This document shows positions 1-11,715 of a DNA stretch of 64,000 nt, in pieces. The notes under the pieces are model-generated. The model worked only from the letters and a program-made list of their open reading frames with translations, made no database searches and had not been told where the DNA came from. Source of the stretch: Castor canadensis (lineage: Eukaryota; Chordata; Mammalia; Rodentia; Castoridae); NCBI RefSeq assembly GCF_047511655.1, contig NC_133390.1:133043583-133107582 (forward strand). Direction: 5' to 3'. A program made the position numbers and the translations under genes. Positions within the stretch are counted from its first letter, which is position 1. The number at the start of each line of letters is the position of its first letter.

Positions 1-180
1 AAATTAGTCAGTCCAAGTCCATCACCCTCTTCTTTATTACTATGCTGCCTTCACATGTTTACATTAAAATGTTTTGCATACTTATGCTTATGTGCACATA
101 GATAGGTAAAAGTATTAATGATCAAGATCTATAGATGAAAAGAGGGATAGATGAATAAATAATTGAAGTAATGGAGAAAA

Positions 181-555
181 GGTCAAAAGAAAGAGTAAGG
201 AAGTGGATGAGTGGATGAAAAGAAGGAAAGTGGGGAAGAATGAATTAGTAAATATACATATGGATGGAGGGACAGAGGGAAGAATGGAGGATAAAAGAGG
301 TTAGTAGGTACATAAATGGATGGATGAATTGATTGATGGGCTGGTGAATGGATATGAATGGAGGAAGATTCAGAAGGAGGGAATGAAAGGGGATGGTTGG
401 AGGGAAGCATACAAGGAAGGAGGGAATGAGAAGTAAATTGGATCAACAGAGGAAGAGAAGAAATGGGGGAAGAAAAAGGAAGGTAGCAATTGAATAAAAG
501 AGGATAGGTGCCAGAATTGAGATAGGACGGGCTGAATGAATGGATGGTTGACACA
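181..555. repeat. Degenerate purine-rich GGAT/GGAA simple repeat
   Basis: The plus strand is almost all purine with recurring ATGGATGG, GGAGGGA and AAGGAAGG words and no fixed period. It is a decayed tetranucleotide microsatellite. The minus strand stays open for 123 codons only because it encodes Ser/Pro/Leu/His-rich low-complexity sequence. Confidence 0.75.
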
Positions 556-1499
556 AAGGTAGATATATGAGTTAAATATTTACTGCTAATATGTTTTTTG
601 ACTTAAAAGTATGAAAACAAGGGAGTAGTGCAACAAATAAAAACCACAAAACTCTCAATTTAGAGCAACTAACAATACTAAGCACTTAAAATCAGACATT
701 ATTCTTAATGCAGTATCACTGAGTTTTGAAGTCAACAAAACAAAGCCCTGATTAACCCACAGTTTTAAGAGAAAGAGGGAAAGTGAAGGAGAAAAAGGAG
801 TAGGTGCCAACCAAAAGAATTGTTACCACAGAGTCTATTGTTTGCTTCAACAAATAATCCTTGCCTCCCAGATCAAAATAATGAGTTGTGGGCATCAAAG
901 TAGTGCTGAAACATCACCAAAGCTAAGAGAAAGATCTAGGGTCAGAGAGGAAATGGCCAAGCCAGTAGGAAGGAGTTAGCCTTGGCTTTTAGAGCTGCAG
1001 TTACTATCAAGGAAGGTCCTACTCCAATAAGATCTGGGGGAGCACAGTAAGGGGATGGATACTGAGATTAGGAAAAGTGCTTAGATTAAGCATTGTATAG
1101 CCAGTACGACAGTTGCAAAATGTTACAGAACTGATGTTCAATCATGAGTGGACATCTAGGAACAGTGATTACTATTTGACATCCCAGTTGTAGATGTATA
1201 CATTCATATAAAAAAGCCCCAAAGCACATTATTCTTGTTTTAGTAGGAAGCCATGTTACCCTTGGATGCTCAAACAAATTAGCCATACTGCTACAGTCAC
1301 TAAAGACAATTTGAAGGAATGCTGTACCTGTATCTTTAGGATACTCAGAGAGAAGATGATGCACAGTCTAACAAAAATAACGATAATTGAAATTTTGTGT
1401 AATATTAAGCTAACTGTTGCATCAGTTAGCTTTTGCTGCTTAACAAGTTTCCCCCAAATAGACCAGCTTTGCAAGACAATGATTATTAACTTGTGATTG
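556..1499. other. Non-coding, nothing recognised
   Basis: No gene, RNA or repeat family is recognised. Short open frames on both strands overlap one another and show no protein-like pattern. Confidence 0.5.
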
Positions 1500-1920
1500 C
1501 AGGGATTAATTGGATGGGTCTTTTGGTCTAATCTGGCTCAGTTGACCTCTGTTGGGCTTGCTCATGTGTCTGTAGTCAGCTAGTGGGCTGATTAATCACT
1601 CGGTAATACAGAGGCCTTTCTAATATAACTGGTACTCTGTTTGCCAGGCAATAGAGGTGACCAGGCCATATGTCTCTCCCCATCCAACAAGCTAGCCCAG
1701 ACTTGTTCAAATGGCAGTGGTTGAAAGAGTCCAAAAATTGCAAGATAATAAGCCTCAGATTATGTCATGTTTGCTTATGTTCCATTGGCCAAAGCAGGTC
1801 ACATGGCCAATACAGACTTAAGTCACAGAGAGAAATAAAGTCTGGCTTTTGAGGAGAAAGAGCTGCTGGGTCACATAACAAGGGAGGCACAGAGGAGAAT
1901 CTGTGGTCGTTTTTCTAATC
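1500..1920. repeat. Possible ancient mammalian interspersed repeat
   Basis: The wording of this stretch (a segment near 1680 resembling catccaacaagctagccc and one near 1780 with attggccaaagcaggtcaca) resembles a widespread old mammalian repeat, but I cannot assign its family. A repeat-library search would settle this. Confidence 0.3.
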
Positions 1921-2859
1921 TGCCACTTATATGGGTGATATGGTATTTATCATTTATGCATGTAGATCCACTAATTAAGATGCAAAGTAAATCCAACTGT
2001 TTGTAAGCACATTCAACTATTCTCTGTTCTAGTGTATTTTAACAGTTTGATTTTTATAAAACCCATCTGAGAGTTGATGATCTCTATACCTTCTCTTTTA
2101 AAGATGCACATGCATATTGGCAAACTTCTTCCTCAAATGCAGGTTTACAAAACATGTTGTGAAATAACCAGTCTGTACTCCTCAAAAATGTTGTAGAGAT
2201 TCAACTTGATATGACTACAGCCATGTTATGTTCTAACAGCCATTATGACCCTGAGTAATCCTTGTCAGTTTTTCCTGATATCTCCAGCAAACCACAAGTA
2301 GACAAAACTATTAGAGTAGTATGTGGAGCTTTCCAGCCACACCTGGCTACTGGGATGGGTCTGACCTTGATATTATCCTAGGACAAACCAGGTGCATTCC
2401 AGCCAGGATGAAGTCACTTTTGTTCTAACCCATAAACATGCCTCTCCTTTGGACCCAGATTATGGGAATCCAGTTGTTCTTTCTGCTAACCAGGAGCACA
2501 CTTCTGTCAGGTAGTGCCCCCCAAAATTGCACTTGGTTGCCATTCTGTGTCTGCCTGCCTCTTTCTAGAGTCCCAGGTCACCTTGGGACTGACTGGTTCT
2601 CCTACTTTAGGAACAGAGTGTTCTGTAACAAACATCAAAGTTGAAAGACAGAAAGAAAGACTAAGAAAGTATTCTAGATTAAAAGAGACTGAAGAGATAC
2701 CTCAACTAAATGCGGCACAGGATCCTAGATTGTGCTCTGGACTGTGAAGAAAGAAATAACTCCAAGTTGCCTAACACATTAAGTCCCTGGGTTTAATACT
2801 CAGCACCACAATAAGTAAGTTAATTAATTAATAAAATGATGTAAGCGATATTGATATTG
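1921..2859. other. Non-coding, nothing recognised
   Basis: No coding, RNA or repeat signal that I can support. Confidence 0.5.
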
Positions 2860-3530
2860 TGTAGGCTGCATAATGATGCTACTAAGATATTTACATCTTT
2901 ATCCAAGGTTGCATGAACATGATAACCTTATAAAGCAAAAGAGGTTTGCAGATGTGATTAAATAAGGTTCTTGAGGAAGGATGTTATCTGGGATTTGGGA
3001 GGAATGGGGCTAAACATAATTGAAGAGTCCTTGTAAGAGGGAAGCCACAAGCAGGTGCCAGTTGCTCATGCCTGTAATTCTAGCTTCTCAGGAGGCAGAG
3101 ATAGGAGGATTGAGGTATGAAGCCAGTCCTGGGCAAATAGTTCATGAGACCCTAACTTGAAAAATCCCATCACAAAAAAGTGCTAGTGGTTTGGCTCAGA
3201 GTGTAGGCTCTAAGTTCAAACCCCAGTACAAAAAAAAAAAAAAAAGAGGCAAGCCACAGTGTCTAAGGAGGGGAAAGGTGATGGGTGAAGGAAGCAAGAG
3301 ATTGGACTGTTGTGAGGATGAGAACAAGAGCTAGGGAATGTGGAAGGTCCTGGAAACCGAAACAGGTGCCAAATGGATCTATGTGAGCCAGCAGAAGGAT
3401 CTGAGACCTGCCAATGCTTTGAGTTTAAGTTTCTGATGTCCAGAACTATAATAGCATAATTATTGCTTTAAACAACTAGATTTGTACTGACATTCTATAG
3501 TGCCACTGGGAAACTCACACAGATGGTAAC
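2860..3530 (+). mobile_element. Old LTR-like repeat (MaLR type), split by a SINE
   Basis: The segment with aacatgataaccttataaag, then gcagatgtgattaa, a later ccagaactataata and a terminal region near 3480 matches the layout of an ancient MaLR-type LTR. A SINE at 3051-3245 interrupts it. A second copy of the same family lies in reverse at 42842-43245. The family name is from memory of the consensus style and is not verified. Confidence 0.5.
3051..3245 (+). mobile_element. Composite SINE (B1-like plus ID-like) with target-site duplication
   Basis: The element starts with a B1/7SL-like block (gctcatgcctgtaattctag), continues through an ID-like tail (ggctcagagtgtaggctc ... ttcaaaccccagtac) and ends in a poly(A) run. 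The flanks gagggaagccaca and gaggcaagccaca form a near-perfect 13-bp target-site duplication. The insertion split an older LTR-like repeat, so it is younger than that repeat. Confidence 0.85.
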
Positions 3531-3719
3531 AGTAATTGGCAAAAGTGCATATGAGCTGTGGATGAGATAATTATACCAATATCAGATTTTCTGGTTTTGG
3601 TAACTATACTGTATGTAAGGAGAAGTCCTTGTTTTTAAATACTGCACTGTAAAGTCAATAAATGTGAATAGGCACAAAGTCTCTAATTTTCTTTCTAATG
3701 GTTCAGGGAAAAATACATG

Positions 3720-3830
3720 AGTACATGGATGTACATATATATATACATATATACCTTTAATGATATAAGTTATATGTATGTGCATATATGATACCTTGCA
3801 TATAACATACAAATATATGTGTGTAGATGC
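3720..3830. repeat. TATATG/ATAC-rich microsatellite
   Basis: Alternating purine-pyrimidine repeats of acatatatat and tatgtatgtg type. This is low-complexity sequence without coding potential. Confidence 0.7.
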
Positions 3831-4654
3831 CCATCTATGTATTTTTGGGACATAAATACATATTCACATCTTCTACATAGATATCCAAAATATGCATGTA
3901 TGTTATTCACGTGACATACCTAAAATTCAAATTATATGTTGCACAAGATATTTAAAACCAAAACATATGTGTAAATATTTTTTGAGAGAGAATGATAAAG
4001 CAAATGGAGCAAAATGTAAACAAGTAGTAAATTTCAGTAAGTATATAATGGAAGTTCTTTTTTATTGTTCTTGCAACTTTTATGAAAATTTCAATTACAT
4101 TAAAATATAATATTATCCACAAAACCAATTTGGAAACCTTGGGAAAGTAGAAAAATCAATTACAGGACTTATGAGTAGCCTGAGGTCTAGCTCTGAACCC
4201 CAAGTCAAGCATGCCTGGCCTTCATGTCATATTCAGAAGTGATGAGTAGGGATCAGTTTAACAACCAGCATTTTTCCATACATTTCTGTGGGTCTGAAGG
4301 GATATTATTATGTCTGGATGTACAGTTACATGGACATTCCTCATGCTTCTTTCCCAGGGTGTATTAAGCTTCAATTCACTCCAGTGAGCACTTCCTTCAA
4401 AAAACTCAATGAGCTTTGTTAAGTCCATTTGCCAGAGGGTAGGATGGGACCTGATGGTGTTGAGAAAAATGTAGTGTGCCCCCATCCCTGGGCAAAGGCA
4501 CCACTCTTGTCTCTGAAATGTGTTTGTTCCCTGGCTTATGTGATGTTCTGTTATATCTGGACTATGTGGGGTGGGCACTAGGGAATTGCAGCTATGCAGG
4601 TGTGCTAGAGCTGGGGTGGGAAGGATATAATTGTTTGAACCTAAGATGATTGCT
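3831..4654. other. Non-coding, nothing recognised
   Basis: AT-rich unique DNA. A 141-codon open frame on the minus strand (4258-4683) begins inside the neighbouring SINE and shows no domain, so I treat it as chance. Confidence 0.5.
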
Positions 4655-4850
4655 AGATTTTTGCAATACTGGGGATTAATCACAGGACTTCCAGCATGCT
4701 AGGCAAATGTATCCAGCCCTTTTGTTTATATTTTGTTTTGGAAATAGGGTCTCACTGACTTTGCCCAGGCTGGTCTTGAATTAAGGGTTCTCCTACCTCC
4801 ACCTCCAAAGTAGCTGGGATTACAGGAAGGTACCACTATGCTAGTTTAAT
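4655..4850 (-). mobile_element. Composite ID/B1 SINE, antisense
   Basis: Read on the minus strand this is a B1-like unit (complement of agtagctgggattacagg) joined to an ID-like unit (complement of caatactggggattaatcac). The order matches the better preserved copy at 12979-13190. Confidence 0.75.
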
Positions 4851-5906
4851 TACTAAATATTGATTACGAATTTTTCCCTTTCCAATATTTAACTTCTTCA
4901 AGGAAAAGGCAAAATCTTAAACTTTCTTTGCATATCTTATTCAACTGACATGATATAAAATATCAGCAAATATTTGTGCATGACACTAGACACTTAAGAA
5001 ATCATGCATACAAAATATACAAACCCTTAAAATCCATAGAAGATAAAAAAGTCAATATTGTGCTGTAGGAATATTAATATTGTATCATATTTTGTACTTG
5101 GAATAATGAAAATATGCCTCTGAGAACATTATCACAAATGTGACTGTTTTCTAGTTATAACTTTTGGTTTTATTTTTGGAATTTATAAATTCAGATCAAG
5201 TGTTTCAAGAGAAACACTACATTTCCTGGCATAATCACTACCTCTACATTTTCAAATCATAGCCTTTCTCACATGTACCATGATTTTTTATGTCCCTGTA
5301 GCTCCATCTCCCCATCTTTAAATAACATATTTGACAATTAGTGACAATTATTCTAGATGGTTGTTACCCATAGCAAGGAAAAAGTAACAGCAGAAGGAAA
5401 TAAAAGCTTGTTAGATATAAGTAAATATAAAAAAGTGGCTGTTTCCAAGCTATAGAGGTTTTCTGTTTTGTTATATATTTTCAGACAATTGCCTTCTAAA
5501 TTCCTTGGCACATTTAGATATTCTCAGTCTAAGGCAGAAGATTCTTGGGTCCTGCCTTCTGAGAAGCGCTGTGTTTCCTAGGTCATACAGGCTTGTTTCT
5601 ATCCAATTTCCTAATCTGTGCTTGCTCATCATAGTTCTCTGACCAGGAACGTACACCTGAGAAGCTGGCCTTTGGTTATGCAGTCATTTAAATGATTTCC
5701 CTATGACCTTAATCCACACAGGTAGATCTGATACTCCAACTGATCCTATTACCTTCTCATAACTCCCCCAACGGTAATCAGGCTTGCTGTCTTCCTTTGC
5801 TTTGAGCACAAAGTTGGTTCCACCGAATGGATAGGTATGGCCCAGCATCATGCTCCAGTTATTCACCAACCTTGTACTTCTCTCACCTTTTATTTAATAG
5901 AGATGT
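4851..5906. other. Non-coding, nothing recognised
   Basis: AT-rich sequence with no supported gene or repeat. Confidence 0.5.
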
Positions 5907-6260
5907 TATAGTCAGCTTTCCATCACTGTGACAAATATTGGAGAGAATCAATGTATAAAGACAAAGGATTAATCTGGCTCACAGTTTCAGAGATTTCAGT
6001 TCAGATCATTCAGCATTGTTGCCTTTGGGCCCGTGGTGAAGCAGCACATCATTGCAGAACACATCGCAGAGGAACTCACTCATCTCATGGCAGCCAGGAA
6101 GCAATGACAGAGAGAGGAAGAGATTTAGGTCCCAATAGCCACCAAGTGCATGCCCTTGTGGGCTTAACTTCCTCTCACTGGTACCAACCTCTTAAAGTTT
6201 CCACCAACTTCCAGGAGTCCCACAGGCTAGAGACCAAAGTAATAACAAATAGGCCTTTGC

Positions 6261-7459
6261 GATTGATAACTAGATTATATAGGGAACTTAAAAAACTAAA
6301 TTCTCCCAAAATTAATGAACCAATAAAGAAATAGGCAAGTGAACTAAACAGAAATTTCTCAAAAGAAGAAATTCAAATGGCCAAAAAACACATGAAAAAA
6401 TGCTCACCATCTCTAGCAATAAAGGAAATACAAAGTAAAACCACACTAAGATTCCACCTCATCCCTGTTAGAATAGCCATCATTAGCAACACCTCCAACA
6501 ACAGGTGTTGGTGAGGATGCGGGGAAAAAGGAACCCTCTTACACTGTTGGTGGGAATGTAAACTAGTACAACCACTCTGGAAAAAAATTTGGAGGCTACT
6601 GAAAAATCTAAACATTGATCTACCATATGATACAGCAATCCCACTCTTAGGGATATACCCAAAAGAATGTGACACAGGTTACTCCAGAGGCACCTGCACA
6701 CCCATGTTTATTGCAGCACTATTCACAATAGCCAAGTTATGGAAACAGTCAAGATGCCCCATTACTGATGAATGGATCAAGAAAATGTGGTATTTATACA
6801 CAATGGAATTTTATGCAGCCATGAAGAAGAATGAAATGTTATCATTCGCTGGTAAATGGATGGAATTGGAGAACATCATTCTGAGTGAGGTTAGCCTGGC
6901 CCAAAAGACCAAAAATCATATGTTCTCCCTCATATGTGGACTTTAGATCAAGGGCAAACACAATAAGGAGATTGGACTTTGATCACATGATAAAGCGAGA
7001 GCACACAAAGGAGGTATGAGGATAGGTAAGACACCTAAAAAATTAAATAGCATTTGTTGCCCTCAATGCAGAGAAACTAAAGCAGATACTTTAAAGCAAC
7101 TGAGGCCATAGGAGAAGGGGACCAGGAACTAGAGAAAAGGTTAGATCAAGAAGAATTAACCTAGAAGGTAACACACATGTACAGGAAATTAATGTGAGTC
7201 AACTCCCTGTATAGCTATCCTTATCTCAACCAGCAAAAACACTTATTCCTTCCTATTATTGCTTATACTTTCTCTTCAACAAAATTAGAGATAAGGGCAA
7301 AATAGTTTCTGCTGGATAGTGAGGGAATGGGGGGGAGAGGGAGGGGGCGGGGGAGTATGGAAGGGGGTGGGGGAAGGGGGGAGAAATGACCCAAACCTTG
7401 TATGCACATATGAATTAAATAAATAAATAAATAAAACAAAAAACAAACAAAAAAACCCC
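6261..7459 (+). mobile_element. 5'-truncated L1 retrotransposon with 14-bp target-site duplication
   Basis: The element holds the end of L1 ORF2, a 3' UTR and an A-rich tail (taaataaataaataaataaa). The 3' UTR carries a long G-rich purine tract at 7320-7385. The flanks aaataggcctttgc (6247-6260) and aaatagacctttgc (7460-7473) are a 14-bp target-site duplication with one mismatch, which marks target-primed reverse transcription into an older LTR-like repeat. At about 1.2 kb it is far shorter than a full L1 and cannot move by itself. Confidence 0.92.
6704..6946 (+). pseudogene. C-terminal fragment of L1 ORF2 protein
   Basis: An 80-codon open stretch from the C-terminal part of the L1 ORF2 protein (endonuclease/reverse transcriptase). 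It contains the conserved segments FIAALFTIAKLW, WYLYTMEFYAAM and the end LSEVSLAQKTKNHMFSLICGL shortened by natural variation, and it stops at 6944-6946. Sequence upstream from 6298 is also ORF2-derived but has stops and frame changes. The endonuclease and reverse-transcriptase domains are absent because of 5' truncation, so this is a dead fragment. The following 500 bases are L1 3' UTR. Confidence 0.88.
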
Positions 7460-7505
7460 AAATAGACCTTTGCAGGACATTCAAAATCCAAACTATAAGA
7501 GATGG

Positions 7506-8069
7506 TTATGGTCAGGTCTGTCTTTCCCAGAGGATTTGGTCTTGAGAAGAAGGACTCAGTTATGCACTCTGGTGCTCCTTTTCTCACATGTTGGGCAAAC
7601 ACAGGGACGCTGCTCTGTCTCCTGCACCACCCAGGCAGCACAAAGCCCTGTCTCTATTCGTAGGAACCAATTGTAGACATCTACTGTTTATTCTCCAAAA
7701 GCCCAGACTGACCTTAATCTGCAAGGCAAAACAAACCAAGTCCTCTTAGCAACCTCTCTACTCAGTCAAGAAAACTGTCAATATGGAGACAGTTATTACA
7801 GAAATCCACAGTAGGGGGAAAACCAACCCTTGATTGGACTGTGCACGTGCTTCCTCGACTCCATCATTAAAAGAAAAATGCTTCTTATTTGACATTTTAA
7901 TTTATGAAATCAATTCAAATTTTCATAGTAAATGAAACAAAGCCAATGGTGTATTTTAAATCATGTTCTACCCACCCTTCCCCCGCATCCCATCCTTCCA
8001 TACACATATTCCCTCTCCAAGCCCCTTTCCCAGTTCAAATATATGCACACACCCGAGCACATGTCTCTG
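7506..8069. other. Non-coding, nothing recognised
   Basis: Unique-looking DNA with no supported gene. The C/T-rich stretch near 7970-8040 gives open frames by composition alone. Confidence 0.5.
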
Positions 8070-9060
8070 AGGCATTGTCTTTATTTTTATTGGGACAAAA
8101 TATGTTTGACATAGGATTTACCATCTTAACCATTTTAAGTGTACAGTTTAGTGGCACTGAATTCATTCACATTATTGTACAACCATCATCATCATCCATC
8201 TCCCAAAACTGTTTAACTATAACCACTTAACTACAATGCCTCCTGTCCCCTCGTCTCAGCCCCTGAAAACCATTATTCTCCTTTACTCTGTATGAATTTG
8301 ACTACTATAAGTACCTCATATAAGTAGAATCACATATTTTTATTCTTTTTTTTTTTTGGACTTACTGCCATTTGAACTCAGTGCTTCACACTTGCTAGGT
8401 AAGCATTCTACTATTTTAGCCACATCTCTAGCACTTTTTATTCTGACTATTTTGGAGCTACAATCTCCCTTTTTGCCCAGACCAGCCTGTACCACAATCC
8501 TCCTATTTTAGGTTTCTTGTCTTGTTGGGATGACAGTTTTTGTCCAGCTTTATTGGTTGAGAAGGGGTCTTCCAGGCCCATGCCGGCCCAGAAATATATC
8601 CTTCTGATCTCAGCTTCCCACCATAATTGGGATGACAGATGTGTGTCATCAGTACCCAGTACTTGCTTGAGATGGGGTCTCACTAACTAAGAGAGACAGT
8701 TCAGGCTAAGCCTGAACTATGATCCTCTCAGTCTCAGTTTCTCAAGTAGCTAGGAATACAGGCATGAGTCCCCATCACCTGAATTAATTTCTATGTTTTT
8801 GGGTGAATCATTTCACTTAGCATAATGTTCCCAGGTTCTCTTATGTAGTAGCATTTATGAGAATTCCATTCTTTTTTAGACTGAATAATATTCCATTGTT
8901 TGGATAACATATTTGGCTTATCCATTTAAGAACACTTCAGTCAATTCTGTATCTTGGCTATTGCTGTCATGAACTTGGTATGCAAGTGTCTGTCCTAATT
9001 CAAATCTTTTTTTGTATATGCTCCCAAGTGGAATTGCTTTGCTGACTCATCTCTGTACTT
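8070..9060 (-). mobile_element. Ancient L1 3' end, antisense, split by a SINE
   Basis: 8070-8340 and 8796-9060 together match an old mammalian L1 3' region read in reverse: ccatcttaaccattttaagt, then aatttgactactataagt, then after the SINE ttcacttagcataatgttcc and aataatattccattgt. The two halves are in the correct order, which supports a later SINE insertion between them. Confidence 0.8.
8341..8795 (-). mobile_element. Composite ID/B1 SINE(s), antisense
   Basis: The insert starts with a T-run (the reversed poly(A)), followed by an ID-like part (gaactcagtgcttcacactt) and B1-like parts (ttggttgagaaggggtct and gagatggggtctcactaac). It is longer than one unit, so it may be an extended or doubled SINE. 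It splits the old L1. Confidence 0.8.
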
Positions 9061-10949
9061 ATTCAGAGTGAATGGAGAAAGTTCATAAATATGTTGGTTT
9101 TATTGTCTAGTGATATACCTGTGAAATTACATATCACAATGCAGTGATTTGTAAAATGGTACATCCAATGGAGAGTGGATGATATGGAAAAGAGAAAGTT
9201 TGGAACTTTAAAAATTCTAGACCCCCTGAATGTAAGGCAATCAAAGGAGACCCCTTTGGAGGCAGGAGAGGCCAGAGGAGAAACTACATCTCAGCTACAT
9301 TATCACCAGAAAATATAGTGCTTGGGGATACATATGAATTCATTTATCCAGTGACCCAGTCATTTAGTAAGTAATTTTTTTAACCCTCACTAGGAAAGGG
9401 GTGCATTTAGAGGATGGACAGCATGAGGGAAGGGTTCTTTGAGTGTTCCTCCCTTCCTTATGGCAGATAATACCAGTCAGTAATGACACACCTTCCCATT
9501 TACCTCACTGATGAAATGACCCATGATTCACACTGACTTTCAATACAAGAAGACTATTTCAGCCTCAGGGTGTTGATAAAGACTCACAGTCATGAATGGT
9601 GAAGCAAATTCACCAGGACACAGGTCATCATCAAACTGTTCCAAGAGGCATCACATGTCTTCTCTAGGCTGGATTCATTAGAACAGGATCACAGCACAGT
9701 TGATTCAAAGGAGAGTGGATGTCAATAACCCAGATTTCATATGAGACCAAGTCATGTTTGCAGATTTGTAGTGTTTAACAAATTAGGAATTGCCTTCCTT
9801 GAGCATTACAAATTGTGTGCTTGCATCACGTAGGAGCTGAGTCAATGCCCATGAGCAGAGAATGAGGCACATGTTCCAAGCAGAGAGGAGAAAGTATCCA
9901 TTAGCAGCTTCTGCTTCTGCTAAGGATGCTCCCATCTGCTTTCCTTCGTTAGAATCACAAACTCATTATTTTAATTACTGGAATGTGCTTTAAAGGAGAA
10001 GAAGATGGATAATGTAAATGCATGATAGTCCATGTGGGGAAACAATGAGGAGTTGGGTGCTTGCATGGAGAATGAATGAACTCACAAGTCCTGCTTCATC
10101 TCATAGGGGAGAGGCAAACAGGAAGAAAGACAGAGAGGAGACAGTGCAGACATCTTCCTTACCCCAAGTGATGGGAAAGAGAACTGCCATCTTTAAATAT
10201 CATCAACCTGTAGGTCCTTGGTTGATGACTGCTTCTTGGTACCTGGCCCCCTCCTGCCTCAAGTGGTCCTCACCTGCCTTTCACAGGACACCAAGGAAGT
10301 CAGCAACAAGGATTGTCATGAAGCTGTGCACACAAAAGATAATTTCCTAATGCTGAGGGTAATGCTTCAGATAGCTGGCTTTGTACCTCAATATACCCAT
10401 TCACCCTGTTTAACAGAATATGAAAATGCTATCCTGTTGGACACATATTCGCTCATTTAATAATTAGGGTTAAATAAGGTGTCATCCACTACTAACCAGG
10501 TGCAGCATAAATAAATGGGAAGGAAAGAAACTAGAACAATTTAAACTGCTTGAGGAGAGTGTGGAGAGGAAAGGTTTTGGGGTCAGGTAGATATGGATTG
10601 GACACTCAAGTCTGTTTTTTATTAGCTGTGTGAATTTGGGTAACCCTACACCTTCATCCTTATCTGAAAGCCACATGCAGGTTATAGAGTTATTTGGAAG
10701 AGGAAGTAAGGTAAAGCCTATACCTGCTCAGCCCAGCACCTGGCCCAGCTTAAGTTTTCTCAGGCATCAATCCCTACACTCACAGAAGTATCTGTCAGAG
10801 ACCAAGCTGGGTAAGAAGTGCTTATATGCAAGAGAAATAGTTTTCCATTTAACAAAGGGAAGTCAAATATCTCCCCCAAAAATGTTATTCCTGTGATACT
10901 CAGAGCTAGGGGACGTGCAAAAGGGCATAGACATCAGATCTGGTCCTGA
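9061..10949. other. Non-coding, nothing recognised
   Basis: No gene, RNA or repeat that I can support. Open frames up to 110 codons (10018-10350) have no recognisable domain and overlap open frames in other phases. Confidence 0.5.
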
Positions 10950-11198
10950 CGCACAGGAAATCAATGTGAGTCAATGCCCTGTATAGCTATCCTTATCTCA
11001 ACCAGCAAAACCCCTTGTTCCTTCCTATTATTGCTTATACTCTCTCTACAACAAAATTAGAGATAAGGGCAAAATAGTTTCTGCTGGGTATTGAGGGGGT
11101 GGGGGAGAGGGAGGGGGCGGAGTGGGTGGTAAGGGAGGAGGTGGGGACAGGGGGGAGAAATGAACGAAGCCTTGAAAAAAAATAAAGAAAAAAAAAGA
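10950..11198 (+). mobile_element. Short L1 3' UTR fragment
   Basis: The sequence is the same L1 3' UTR as at 7180-7440 (tatagctatccttatctcaa, then ggcaaaatagtttctgctgg, then a G-rich purine tract) and ends in an A-rich tail. It contains no coding part. Confidence 0.88.
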
Positions 11199-11380
11199 TA
11201 TTTACCTTGCAATTGAAACAGTGGTTTGCATAGATAGTTGGTCATAGGATTAGTCATGGATAGTGACGTATTAAACCACATAATCAAGGATGGAGAGAAT
11301 AAGATCTGGGAAGGTTTTCAGAACCATGGAAAAGAGTTGCTACAGTTTGGAAGAGTTAAAGAGCAAGGACTCCTTTCAAT

Positions 11381-11458
11381 TCCTCTCCTCCTCCTCCTTC
11401 TTCTTCATTCTCTCTCTCTCTCTCTCTTTCTCTCTGTTGTTCTCCTTCCTTCCTTTTT
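11381..11458. repeat. Pyrimidine-rich (CTC/TC)n microsatellite
   Basis: CTC triplets pass into a clean TC dinucleotide run at 11409-11428, then TCC/TTCC words. Confidence 0.85.
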
Positions 11459-11466
11459 TGTAATAG

Positions 11467-11715
11467 GTTTTTTTGAGATGGGGTCTCACAAACTATTTGC
11501 CTGGTCTGGCCCTGAACTGTGATCTTCCTGATCTCTGACTCCTGAGTGGCCAGGATTACAGGCATGAGCCACCTGCATCCAGATCTCCTCTTCCTTTTTG
11601 TAGAAAGGTGCCTACCATGTTGCCTAGTCTATCCTCTAACTCCTGAGCCCAAGCAGTCCTCTTGCCTTAGCCTCTCAAGTAGCTGAGACTGTATGTTCTG
11701 CCATTGTGCCTAACT
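11467..11715 (-). mobile_element. Two adjacent B1-like SINE units, antisense
   Basis: 11467-11580 carries gagatggggtctcacaaac and gccaggattacaggcatg. 11581-11715 is an older, more diverged unit with catgttgcctagtctatcc and caagtagctgagactg. Both are antisense 7SL/B1-type units. Confidence 0.7.

Larger units (their letters stand above)
5907..7505 (+). mobile_element. LTR-like interspersed repeat, split by an L1
   Basis: 5907-6260 starts gtcagctttccatcactgtg and runs through ggctcacagtttcagag and catggcagccaggaagc. It resumes at 7474 with acattcaaaatccaaac. The same family recurs at 21498-21882 and 35858-36240. The L1 at 6261-7459 interrupts this copy. The family looks MaLR-like, but I cannot fix its name. 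Confidence 0.55.

Noticed and set aside
183-554. 123-codon Ser/Pro/His-rich frame
   Set aside because: It is the translation of a purine-rich simple repeat.
4258-4683. 141-codon minus-strand frame
   Set aside because: Its start lies in an antisense SINE and the protein has no recognisable pattern.
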